From G965202915 sp965202915 (GTDB lineage Bacteria > Pseudomonadota > Gammaproteobacteria > Eutrophobiales > Eutrophobiaceae), in the NCBI GenBank assembly GCA_965202915.1, contig OZ241847.1, positions 2,046,001 to 2,110,000 on the forward strand: a stretch of DNA of 64,000 bases, read 5' to 3'. Position 1 is the stretch's first letter. Every line of letters begins with the position of its first letter. The notes under the pieces are model-generated. The model did no database searches, was not told the origin of the DNA, and saw nothing but the letters and a program-made list of their open reading frames with translations. Shown here in pieces: positions 7,409-15,229 of the stretch. Both the position numbers and the translations under genes were made by a program.

Positions 7409-10400
7409 GTGGCATTCCAGACCGGCCCGGTGCTGTCGGTGCCGCTGAACCTGAACCAGGATGACGTCGTCAACCCGCAGGACGCGCAGGTGCTGTATTA
7501 CCTCGCCCTCAACCCGGCCAACCTGAGCACGCTCCTGAGCAGCCTCAGCGTGAGCGACGTGCGCCTGAGAGAACTGATGGACCTGGATTTGACCACCCTC
7601 ATCCCGGACCTGAACAATGATAACGACACCAACCTGCTGGACGTGCGGGTGCTGTACTATGCCCTGCGGTTTGAGGACATCCTGCGCGCCAGCCCCAGCC
7701 TGCGGGAAACCCTGCTCGGCGACCTCACCACCGAAGACAATGGCCTGGCTGCCGACGGCCGGGATGCCGTCTATATCGACCTGCTGGGCCGAGTGGCGGA
7801 CCTGTTCCCGGTGGTCACCACCAGCGACAACGCCATTGAAGTCAATACCGGCACCAGCTATACCCTCACCACGGACGACCTCAGCGCCCGCGACCCGGAC
7901 AATGCCAACCTCGCGCTGAGCTGGACGGTCACCACCGCCCCGACCAGGGGCCAACTGGAACTGAGCGACGCCCCGGGCACCGCCATCTTGAGTTTCACCC
8001 AGGCCCAGCTTGAGGCCGGCGAGGTGCTCTACGTCCATACCGGCACTGATGATACCGATGACCGCTTTGAAGTCCGCCTGCAGAACCCGGACGACCCGGA
8101 CGGCACCGTGCGGCCAACCGTGCCCCTGACCGTGACCGTCTCCACGCCGCCGGATATGCCCCCGACCGGGGTGACGCTGAGCAACCTGGTGACCTCATTG
8201 GCCGAGGACGCCGACGTCAGCGCCCGCACACGGGTCGCCGATATTGCCGTCACCGATGCCGATGACGGCCCGCGCGACTTGGAGCTGGTCGGTCCCGACG
8301 CCGCACTGTTTGAGCTCAACGCCGCCCAGGATATGCTGTTCCTGATCGCCGATGCGGCACTGAACTTTGAGACCAACCCGACCCTGGAGGTCACCGTGCG
8401 GGCGGCGCGCAACCGGTCGGAGGCGACTGCCGACCTGAGCCTTGCGCTCACCAAGGCGAACGAGGCGCCGATCACTACCGGCGATGGCGAGTTCCAGGTG
8501 GTTGAGGGCGCAAGCTACGTGCTGACCGTGGAAGACCTGACGGCGACGGACGTGGACGACGGTGCGACTGAGCTCACCTGGACGTTCATGAGCGGTGGCC
8601 AACCGACAAACGGACGCCTGGAACTGAGCGGCACGCCCATCACCCCGGGCACGGCCATCGACTCATTCACCCAGGCCCAGCTTGAGGCGGGCGAGGTGGT
8701 CTATGTCCATACCGGCAGTGATGATGCCGACGACAGTTTTGTAGTACGGGTGGCGGACGACCAGGGGAACCGGGCCGAGCCGGTGACGGTGAGCGTCACT
8801 ATCGCGGGCTTGCTCGGCGGCATAGACCTTAGCCAGCTCAGCGTCGCGGACGGTTTTATCATCCAGGGCGACGCGACCGATGACAATGCGGGCGCGAGCG
8901 TATCCGGAGCCGGCGACGTCAACGGCGACGGCTATGCCGACCTCATCGTTGGGGCGTCCAGAGGCGACGACGGTGGCACCGGTGCCGGCGAGGCCTACGT
9001 CGTGTTCGGCAGGGCGTCCACCCCAGGGGTCGTGGATTTGACCAATCTGGCCGCCGGGGATGGCTTTATCATCCAGGGCGATAGGGCCGGTGACAATGCG
9101 GGCGTGAGTGTATCCGGAGCCGGTGACGTCAACGGCGACGGCTATGCCGACCTCATCGTCGGGGCGAACAATGGCGACGACGGTGGCACCAATGCCGGCG
9201 AGGCCTACGTCGTGTTCGGCAAGGCCTCCGGTTTTGGCAACCTGATGGGTAGCCGCCGGGTCGTGGAACTGGCAACCCTGGCCGCCGGGGATGGCTTTAT
9301 CATCCAGGGCGACGCAACCGATGACAATGCGGGTAATAGCGTATCCGGTGCCGGCGACGTCAATGGTGACGGCTATGCCGACCTCATTGTCGGGGCCAGT
9401 CTGGCCGACGTCAACACGCCCGGTGGCAACACCAAGAACAATGCTGGCGAGGCCTACGTCGTGTTCGGCAAAGCCTCCGGCTTTGGTAGCCCCCCGGACA
9501 GTACCGGCCGCCGGGTCGTGGACCTGGCAAGCCTGGCCACCGGGGATGGCTTTATCATCCAGGGCGATGGGGCTAATGACCTGGCGGGCAGGAGCATATC
9601 CGGAGTCGGCGACGTGGATGGCGACGGTTTTGCCGACCTGCTCGTCAGTGCGAACGGGGGCGACGACGGTGGCAACAACGCCGGCGAGGCCTATGTCGTA
9701 TTCGGCAAGGCCTCCGGCTTTGGCAACGCGATGGGCGGCCGCCAGGTGATTGATTTGACCAATCTGGCCGCCGGGGACGGCTTCATCATCCAGGGCGATG
9801 CGCAGAGAGACTATGCGGGCGTGAGCGTATCCGGTGCCGGCGACGTGAACGGCGACGGCTTTGCCGACCTCATCGTCGGGGCGGGTAATGCCGACCCCAA
9901 TGGCGACAAGGTCGATGCCGGCGAGGCCTACGTCGTGTTCGGCAAGGCCTCCGGCTTTGGCAGCGTGGACGGTGCTGGCCGCCAGTTTATAGACCTGGAA
10001 AGCCTGGCCGCCGCGGACGGCTTTATCATCCAAGGCGATGCGGGCGGTGACCAGGTGGGCGGGAGCGTATCCGGTGCCGGCGACGTCAACGGCGACGGCT
10101 TTGCCGACCTGCTCGTTGGGGCACGCTTGGGCGCCGACGGCGGCACCTATGCCGGCGAGGCCTATCTGGTGTTTGGCAAGGCGGACGGCTTTGGTGAACT
10201 GGACGACGATACCGGCCGCCAGGTGATTAATTTGGATGGGCTGGCCGCCGGCGACGGCTTTATCATCCAGGGCGATTCGCCCAATGACTTTGTGGGCGGG
10301 AGCGTATCCGGTGCCGGCGACGTCAACGGCGACGGCTTTGCCGACCTGCTCGTCGGGGCACCCGGGGCCGACGTCACCAGGTCCGTTGGTGGTACCCCTG

Positions 10401-11206
10401 AAACCTTCAGCAGCGCCGGCGAAGCCTACGTCCTGTTCGGCGGCCCGGCCGGCCTCACCACCGAGACCCTCGCCGGCGACGACGTCCTGAGCGACGACGA
10501 TGACGACGGAGTCGTCATCGCCGGCCCCGGCGATGACGTCCTCAATATAGACAGCTTCACCGAAGCCGATCTGCTCCGCTTCGACGGCGGCAGCGGCACC
10601 GACACCCTGAGTCTGACCGGCACCGGCCTGAGCCTGGACCTGAGCACCCTCCCCGACACCCGCCTAATCAGCATAGAGCGCATAGACCTCAGCGGCAACG
10701 GCGACAATAGCCTGACCCTCACCCGTCTGGACCTGCTGAATCTGTCCGAAGTACGCACCGAAGGCCGCGCCGAGCTACGCGTCGACGGCAACGCCGGCGA
10801 CCGCGTCACCGTCCCCACCGACGATGGCGGCTGGGTGCGGGGGGACGATCAAACCATAGAAGGCAACACCTACACTGTCTTCAACAACGGCAACGCCCGC
10901 CTGCTGGTCAATGCCGAGGTATCGCTGGGCGGGAATTTAGCGCCCACCGGCTCGGCCACCATGCCCACCATGGCTGAGGTACTGCAACAATACGCCACCA
11001 CCCACACCGTCGATATCCGCGCCTTCATCGAAGACCTGCCGCCGGAGGACGAGGCACAACAGCGCAAACGCCTGGAAGACGAACTGGCCATGCTGGGCCC
11101 CTTACCCGCCGCAAAAGCAGCCATAGAACTCGCAGAACCGACGGCGGTGGCCGAGCCGGAAACCGACCTGTTTGATCTGCCACCGCTGGTCCCGGATGAT
11201 GGCTAA
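7409..11206 (+). CDS. Giant dockerin/cadherin/FG-GAP repeat protein (main part)
   Basis: 1265 residues from a GTG at 7409, though the frame is open back to the G tract and the true protein probably continues from ATG 6871. Order of domains: two dockerin-like Ca-binding helices (LNLNQDDVVNPQD, DLNNDNDTNLLD) at about 13-86; a cadherin-like tandem at about 140-467 (FTQAQLEAGEVLYVHTG appears twice); seven FG-GAP blades at about 470-1012, each with DGFIIQGD and a DVNGDGYADLIVGA-type Ca loop, as in an integrin-alpha propeller; then an RTX-like acidic region (GDDVLS, GPGDDVLNID) and a tail. This suggests a secreted or surface adhesion protein that needs calcium. Export by a type I system is possible but no such genes are nearby. 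The stop is followed directly by module 4. Confidence 0.8.
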   Translation: MAFQTGPVLSVPLNLNQDDVVNPQDAQVLYYLALNPANLSTLLSSLSVSDVRLRELMDLDLTTLIPDLNNDNDTNLLDVRVLYYALRFEDILRASPSLRETLLGDLTTEDNGLAADGRDAVYIDLLGRVADLFPVVTTSDNAIEVNTGTSYTLTTDDLSARDPDNANLALSWTVTTAPTRGQLELSDAPGTAILSFTQAQLEAGEVLYVHTGTDDTDDRFEVRLQNPDDPDGTVRPTVPLTVTVSTPPDMPPTGVTLSNLVTSLAEDADVSARTRVADIAVTDADDGPRDLELVGPDAALFELNAAQDMLFLIADAALNFETNPTLEVTVRAARNRSEATADLSLALTKANEAPITTGDGEFQVVEGASYVLTVEDLTATDVDDGATELTWTFMSGGQPTNGRLELSGTPITPGTAIDSFTQAQLEAGEVVYVHTGSDDADDSFVVRVADDQGNRAEPVTVSVTIAGLLGGIDLSQLSVADGFIIQGDATDDNAGASVSGAGDVNGDGYADLIVGASRGDDGGTGAGEAYVVFGRASTPGVVDLTNLAAGDGFIIQGDRAGDNAGVSVSGAGDVNGDGYADLIVGANNGDDGGTNAGEAYVVFGKASGFGNLMGSRRVVELATLAAGDGFIIQGDATDDNAGNSVSGAGDVNGDGYADLIVGASLADVNTPGGNTKNNAGEAYVVFGKASGFGSPPDSTGRRVVDLASLATGDGFIIQGDGANDLAGRSISGVGDVDGDGFADLLVSANGGDDGGNNAGEAYVVFGKASGFGNAMGGRQVIDLTNLAAGDGFIIQGDAQRDYAGVSVSGAGDVNGDGFADLIVGAGNADPNGDKVDAGEAYVVFGKASGFGSVDGAGRQFIDLESLAAADGFIIQGDAGGDQVGGSVSGAGDVNGDGFADLLVGARLGADGGTYAGEAYLVFGKADGFGELDDDTGRQVINLDGLAAGDGFIIQGDSPNDFVGGSVSGAGDVNGDGFADLLVGAPGADVTRSVGGTPETFSSAGEAYVLFGGPAGLTTETLAGDDVLSDDDDDGVVIAGPGDDVLNIDSFTEADLLRFDGGSGTDTLSLTGTGLSLDLSTLPDTRLISIERIDLSGNGDNSLTLTRLDLLNLSEVRTEGRAELRVDGNAGDRVTVPTDDGGWVRGDDQTIEGNTYTVFNNGNARLLVNAEVSLGGNLAPTGSATMPTMAEVLQQYATTHTVDIRAFIEDLPPEDEAQQRKRLEDELAMLGPLPAAKAAIELAEPTAVAEPETDLFDLPPLVPDDG
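8848..10440 (+). repeat. Seven tandem FG-GAP DNA repeats of about 210-255 bp
   Basis: The string TTTATCATCCAGGGCGA (the second T is C in some copies) recurs near 8855, 9066, 9296, 9551, 9784, 10021 and 10259, each followed by GTATCCGG (or a variant) and GGCGACGTCAACGG (or a variant). Similarity at DNA level is high, which favours recombination between blades. Confidence 0.85.
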
Positions 11207-11619
11207 CGGAGTCGGGGTCTCCCGACCCCGATAAAACACACACCCGGCAAGCCGGATTCCCCGAGCAACCCGGATTCCCGAACTGCACCAGGCCTTCCCC
11301 GAATCAACACCAACCCCCCAACCCCCCAACCCCCCAACCCCCCAACCCCCCAACCCCCCTTATCAGGGGGCTACCGAACCACCCCCAACCACTACACCCC
11401 CCTGACAAGGGGGGCAGGGGGGGTTCGAGCAACACTGGCACCTTGCCCGAACTGCACTGTGAGCCGTGCTGAGTTGCGGGTTGACGATAATGTTGATTGT
11501 TTTATCGGGGTCGGGAGACCCCGACTCCTTGCCCGAACTGCGCTGTGAGCGGTGCTGAGTTGCGGGGTGACGATAATGTTGATTTTAATATACCCGCGAC
11601 GGGAGTCACGGGCTCCTGT
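11207..11619. repeat. Palindromic module 4 (11207-11528) and half-module 5 (11529-11619)
   Basis: Module 4 begins one base after the giant gene's stop. Both ends carry the second hairpin type (TCGGGGTC, TCCC, GACCCCGA) as inverted repeats; two C6/G6 palindromes lie inside (about 11355-11370 and 11396-11423), next to a run of five or more CCCCCCAA-like units. Half-module 5 keeps only the right part, ending with the first hairpin type at 11590-11619, 155 bases before the next DUF1640-like ATG. Confidence 0.85.
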
Positions 11620-11656
11620 AATGAGCGGTGCAGGCACACCTGCTGAACAATTTTAT

Positions 11657-11751
11657 TTGATAACGGCGGGGCATGGGTCTATACTGACTATATGAAAGAT
11701 ATGAGCATTCCGGTAACACCCTGTGGCAAGCGGAAGATCCCTGCCATACCG
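11657..11751 (+). promoter_or_regulatory. Promoter and structured leader of coiled-coil cassette 2
   Basis: TTGATA (11657-11662), 17 bases, TATACT (11680-11685). The leader can pair CGGTA (11711) with TACCG (11747) and TGGCA (11724) with TGCCA (11742). A TGA directly after ATGGGTCTATAC rules out the upstream start seen in copies 1 and 3. Confidence 0.65.
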
Positions 11752-11774
11752 ATAAAATTATCCGGCACCTGAAT

Positions 11775-12653
11775 ATGGAAGCCATCGCATTTGATACGCA
11801 TAAATTTGTCAAGCATCTGACTGAATCGGGTTTCACCGAAGCGCAGGCGGAAGCCCTGGCCGGTGAGCAGGTCGATATGATTAACAGCAATTTGGCCACC
11901 AGGGAGGACATAGAGAAACTACGCCTGACTACCAGGGCGGACATTGCTGGGGTGAAGGTGGACATAGAGAAACTGCGCCTGACTAGCAGGGAGGACATGG
12001 AGAAAATGCGCCTGGCCACCCAGGCGGACATGGAGAAACTGCGCCTGGCCACCCAGTCGGACATTGCTGGGGTGAAGGCGGACGTAGAGAAACTGCGCCT
12101 GGCCACCCAGTCGGACATTGCCGAGGTGAAGGCGGACATAGAGAAACTACGCTTGGCCACCCAGTCGGACATTGCCGAGGTGAAGGCGGACATAGAGAAA
12201 CTACGCTTGGCCACCCAGTCGGACATTGCCGAGGTGAAGGCGGACATCGAGAAACTGCGCCTGGCCACCCAGGAGGACATAGAGAAACTGCGCGCGGACA
12301 CCAGGGCGGACATTGCCGAGGTGAAGGCGGACATCGAGAAACTGCGCGCGGACACCAAGGCGGACATCGAGAAATTGCGCGCGGACACCAGGGCGGACAT
12401 TGCCGAGGTAAAGGCGGACATAGAGAAACTACGCGCGGACACCAGGGCGGACATAGAGAAACTGCGCGCGGACACCAGGGCGGACATTGCCGAGGTGAAG
12501 GCGGACATAGAGAAACTGCGTCTGGCCACCAAGGCGGACATTGCCGAGGTGAAGGCGGACATTGCCAACACGGCAGCAAGACTGACGCGCTGGATCGTTG
12601 GTGCGATGATTGCGCAGATCGGCGTGGTTGTTGGGTTGATTAAATTGAGTTGA
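11775..12653 (+). CDS. DUF1640/CCDC90-like coiled-coil membrane protein, copy 2 (longest)
   Basis: 292 residues with the same head and anchor as copy 1, but a stalk about 140 residues longer. It is built of 18-residue units (ADIAEVKADIEKLRLATQ) mixed with 11-residue units (ADIEKLRADTR). The near-identity of the units at DNA level (54 and 33 bases) points to recent expansion by recombination. The head differs from copy 1 by very few residues, so the genes are recent duplicates. Strand-opposite frames rich in Pro are only shadows of the repeats. The stop codon overlaps the first base of module 6. Confidence 0.8.
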   Translation: MEAIAFDTHKFVKHLTESGFTEAQAEALAGEQVDMINSNLATREDIEKLRLTTRADIAGVKVDIEKLRLTSREDMEKMRLATQADMEKLRLATQSDIAGVKADVEKLRLATQSDIAEVKADIEKLRLATQSDIAEVKADIEKLRLATQSDIAEVKADIEKLRLATQEDIEKLRADTRADIAEVKADIEKLRADTKADIEKLRADTRADIAEVKADIEKLRADTRADIEKLRADTRADIAEVKADIEKLRLATKADIAEVKADIANTAARLTRWIVGAMIAQIGVVVGLIKLS

Positions 12654-12884
12654 CAGGAGCCCGTGACTCCCGTCGCGGGTATTAACACACACCCGGCACG
12701 CCGAATACCCGAACCAACCCGGATTCCCGAACTGCACCAGGCCTTTTCTGAATCACCCCCCCTATCAGGGGGGTCCGAAACACACTGAGACCTTTGCTCG
12801 AACTGGACTGTGAGCCGTGCCGAGCTACGGGGTGATGATAATGTTGATTTTAATATACCCGCGACGGGAGTCACGGGCTCCTGT
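12653..12884. repeat. Palindromic module 6
   Basis: 30-bp inverted ends at 12653-12682 and 12855-12884, both of the first hairpin type and identical to those of module 1. A central C7-TATCA-G6 palindrome is at 12756-12773. A further fragment of the module's right half (CTTTGCCCGAACTGGACTGT) continues at 12904-12923, right up to the phoR stop codon. Confidence 0.85.
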
Positions 12885-12924
12885 AACGGCGTTGCTACAT
12901 CGGCACTTTGCCCGAACTGGACTG

Positions 12925-14250
12925 TTAACGGCTGGCTGATGTCTGATCATCCCTGGCCGCTGTGATCACTACGCCGGAGCGAGGGAAATCGCATCGGAAC
13001 GTGGTCCCACGAGTCAACTCACTTTCAATATGCAGACTGCCGCCATGTATGGCCATCACGTGTTTCACTATGGCCAGCCCCAGACCGGTGCCGCCCTTGT
13101 CTCCGGAGCGGCCTTTATCGACCCGATAAAAACGTTCCGTCAATCTTGGGAGCTGTTCTGCGGCAATGCCCAAACCATTGTCGGTCACTTCCAGGTGCGC
13201 ACCTTGCTCATTTTGATACCAGCGGACGTGAATAACGGATTGATCCGGGGTATGTTGCACGGCATTGACAAGCAGATTCGCAAACGCGCTGTGAAGGCTG
13301 CGCGGGTCGCCTTTAAGCCGTAGCGATGGATCGGCGTCCAGATGAATAAAGTGGGTTGTATCGGCGTCCAGGGATAGTGCCTCCTGGCGGATATTCTCAA
13401 GCAGGGTGGGTATCGCAACGGCCTCTTCGCCGGTCTCCACGGACTTGTTTTCCAGCGTCGCGAGCAATAGCAGATCTTCAATTAAACTGCTCATTCGCAA
13501 TGCCTGTTTGCGCATTTGTTCAATCCGGGGCAACCATTCCCGCGGACATTGTTTGGGATCGTGGGCAAAGTCTTCAAGGTATCCGGAGATGACGGTCAAT
13601 GGTGTGCGCAGTTCGTGCGAGGCATTGGCGACAAAATCTCTGCGCATCTGGTTGATCTGGTGGATAACCGTAATGTCGCGTACAATCAGCAATTTCTGGG
13701 TTTTACCAAAGGAGGTGATCCGGCATTCCAGTTTCATATTGGAGTTGATCGGCGATTCCAATTGCAGGCCTTCCCGTATCTTCGCCGCGTCCCGGTTGCC
13801 AAGATATTGCCGCAACTGCGGGTGTCTGACCAGATTAACCATGCGCAAACCACCGTCATTTGGCCAATGAATACCCATATAGTCATAGGCTTTTGCATTG
13901 GCCCAGGTGATCTCACCATGCCGATTCAATACAATCGCCGCGTCAGGGATGGCGGCGGTGGTATTCTGAAATCGTTTTAAATAGCCGGCAAGTTTGGATT
14001 TGCGTTGTTTATGGCGACTGCGCAGATAATCGATCTCACGACAAATGTCGTCAATAATGCCGGGCTGAGAGGGCGGGGGATGTTCTTTTCTCTTTCTTAA
14101 CCAGAGCAGAAGTTCTTTGACAATATGATATTGCCACGCAAATACAATAATGCTCCCTGATATAAAAACAACCGCATATTGATGCGTGACTGCGGCAACC
14201 GTAACGCAGATCAGCAGAACACAGATGAATCGCCACCAGTCAATATTCAT
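12925..14250 (-). CDS. phoR: Phosphate-regulon sensor histidine kinase
   Basis: 441 residues: two N-terminal membrane segments with almost no periplasmic loop, a PAS domain (VLNRHGEITWAN at about 100), HisKA with His212 in ASHELRTPLT, and an ATPase domain with N-box NLLVNAVQHTP and glycine boxes DNGLGI and GGTGLGLAIV. This is the PhoR layout: it autophosphorylates and passes phosphate to PhoB when phosphate is scarce. It lies 12 bases after phoB in an operon. The last codons abut module-derived DNA, so the C-terminal tail may be altered. Confidence 0.93.
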   Translation of the reverse strand: MNIDWWRFICVLLICVTVAAVTHQYAVVFISGSIIVFAWQYHIVKELLLWLRKRKEHPPPSQPGIIDDICREIDYLRSRHKQRKSKLAGYLKRFQNTTAAIPDAAIVLNRHGEITWANAKAYDYMGIHWPNDGGLRMVNLVRHPQLRQYLGNRDAAKIREGLQLESPINSNMKLECRITSFGKTQKLLIVRDITVIHQINQMRRDFVANASHELRTPLTVISGYLEDFAHDPKQCPREWLPRIEQMRKQALRMSSLIEDLLLLATLENKSVETGEEAVAIPTLLENIRQEALSLDADTTHFIHLDADPSLRLKGDPRSLHSAFANLLVNAVQHTPDQSVIHVRWYQNEQGAHLEVTDNGLGIAAEQLPRLTERFYRVDKGRSGDKGGTGLGLAIVKHVMAIHGGSLHIESELTRGTTFRCDFPRSGVVITAARDDQTSASR

Positions 14251-14262
14251 AATCGTCGGTTT

Positions 14263-14958
14263 TCAGCCCGTTGAAAATCGATACCCTACGCTGCGAACCG
14301 TCTGGATGTAACCATCGTAACCATAAGGCGCAAGTGTCTTGCGCAGGCGTCGGATATGCACGTCCACGGTGCGTTCTTCAACGTAAACGTGTTCGCCCCA
14401 GACCTGGTTCAGTAGCTGCATACGGCTGTACACTTTCTCCGGGTGTGCGATGAAAAAATGCAGTAATTTAAATTCCATTGGACTGAATTCGATGGTTTCA
14501 TTCCCGGCCGTGACGCGATAGCTGTCGGGATTGAGGGTAAGGCCGTTGACTGAGATAAGCCCGGGTTTGGCGCGGGTGCCGGCGCGCCTTAATAGCGCTT
14601 GCACCCGCGCAAGCAACTCTCTATTTGAAAACGGCTTGGTGAGGTAGTCATCGGTGCCGGTTTCCAAGCCGCGCACTCTATCGTCTTCGGCCCCTTTGGC
14701 GGTCAGCATGATGATCGGGATATGACGAGTCTCGGAGGCACTTCTTAACTGTCTGAGGTAATCAATCCCGCTTATGCCCGGCAGCATCCAGTCCAGCAAT
14801 ATTAAATCGGGTTGTTGCCGGCGGACCTGGGGGCGCGCCTGTTCAACGTCGCCGGCCTCGATACAGGCATAGCCGGCTTTCATCAGAGTATAAGCCAGCA
14901 TTTCCCGAATGGCTTCTTCATCTTCAACGATCAGGATGGTCTTCTGTGCCCGCTGCAT
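14263..14958 (-). CDS. phoB: Phosphate-regulon response regulator
   Basis: 231 residues of the OmpR/PhoB family. The receiver domain carries the acidic pocket ED (12-13), phosphorylation site Asp56 in LLDWMLPG, and Lys in the LTKPF motif. The C-terminal winged helix (VYSRMQLLNQVWG, RTVDVHIRRLRK) binds Pho boxes. It is first in the phoB-phoR operon and diverges from a phosphate-type porin, a likely target. Pst transporter genes are not in the window. Confidence 0.95.
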   Translation of the reverse strand: MQRAQKTILIVEDEEAIREMLAYTLMKAGYACIEAGDVEQARPQVRRQQPDLILLDWMLPGISGIDYLRQLRSASETRHIPIIMLTAKGAEDDRVRGLETGTDDYLTKPFSNRELLARVQALLRRAGTRAKPGLISVNGLTLNPDSYRVTAGNETIEFSPMEFKLLHFFIAHPEKVYSRMQLLNQVWGEHVYVEERTVDVHIRRLRKTLAPYGYDGYIQTVRSVGYRFSTG

Positions 14959-15061
14959 TTGAGTGTGAGTATGCTGTGTCTTGGATAGCAGATATAATAC
15001 GGCAATATGATACCTGATCCATCGGGCAATCCCACGCCAGGCTAAAACGGATCATCGGCTA

Positions 15062-15101
15062 TTGTAATCCGCCGTTAATCTTATTGTAACCGGTTTATCA
15101 C
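15062..15101 (+). promoter_or_regulatory. Candidate Pho box before the porin
   Basis: Four 7-base units start at 15062, 15073, 15084 and 15095 with an exact 11-base period: TTGTAAT, CGTTAAT, TTGTAAC, TTATCAC. Each matches the PhoB half-site CTGTCAT at 4-5 of 7 positions. The site lies in the phoB-porin gap, on the porin strand. The matches are only moderate. Confidence 0.35.
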
Positions 15102-15229
15102 CTTAGATTCATCGGCCTGCAACATATCCGCGGTATTCTGGCGCGCTGGGGTTGTGGCCATCTTGCCGGTGGTGGGATATGCCATAAATATTTCAACCAG
15201 TCTTTTATTACAGTATAAGGAGAGACACC

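Noticed and set aside
8663..10033. 456-codon minus-strand frame across the FG-GAP repeats
   Set aside because: It is open because the opposite strand is a G+C-rich tandem repeat; no start signal, and the plus strand encodes clear FG-GAP blades.
11884..12560. Tandem 54/33-bp repeats considered as a CRISPR array
   Set aside because: There are no unique spacers, the units are in frame and code for a coiled coil, and no cas gene is present.
11983..12579. Long minus-strand frame rich in Pro and Cys across the coiled-coil gene (also at 6047-6331 and 54960-55274)
   Set aside because: It is the mirror of the repeated coiled-coil codons; the plus-strand protein has head, heptads and anchor, the mirror frame has only a meaningless repeat.
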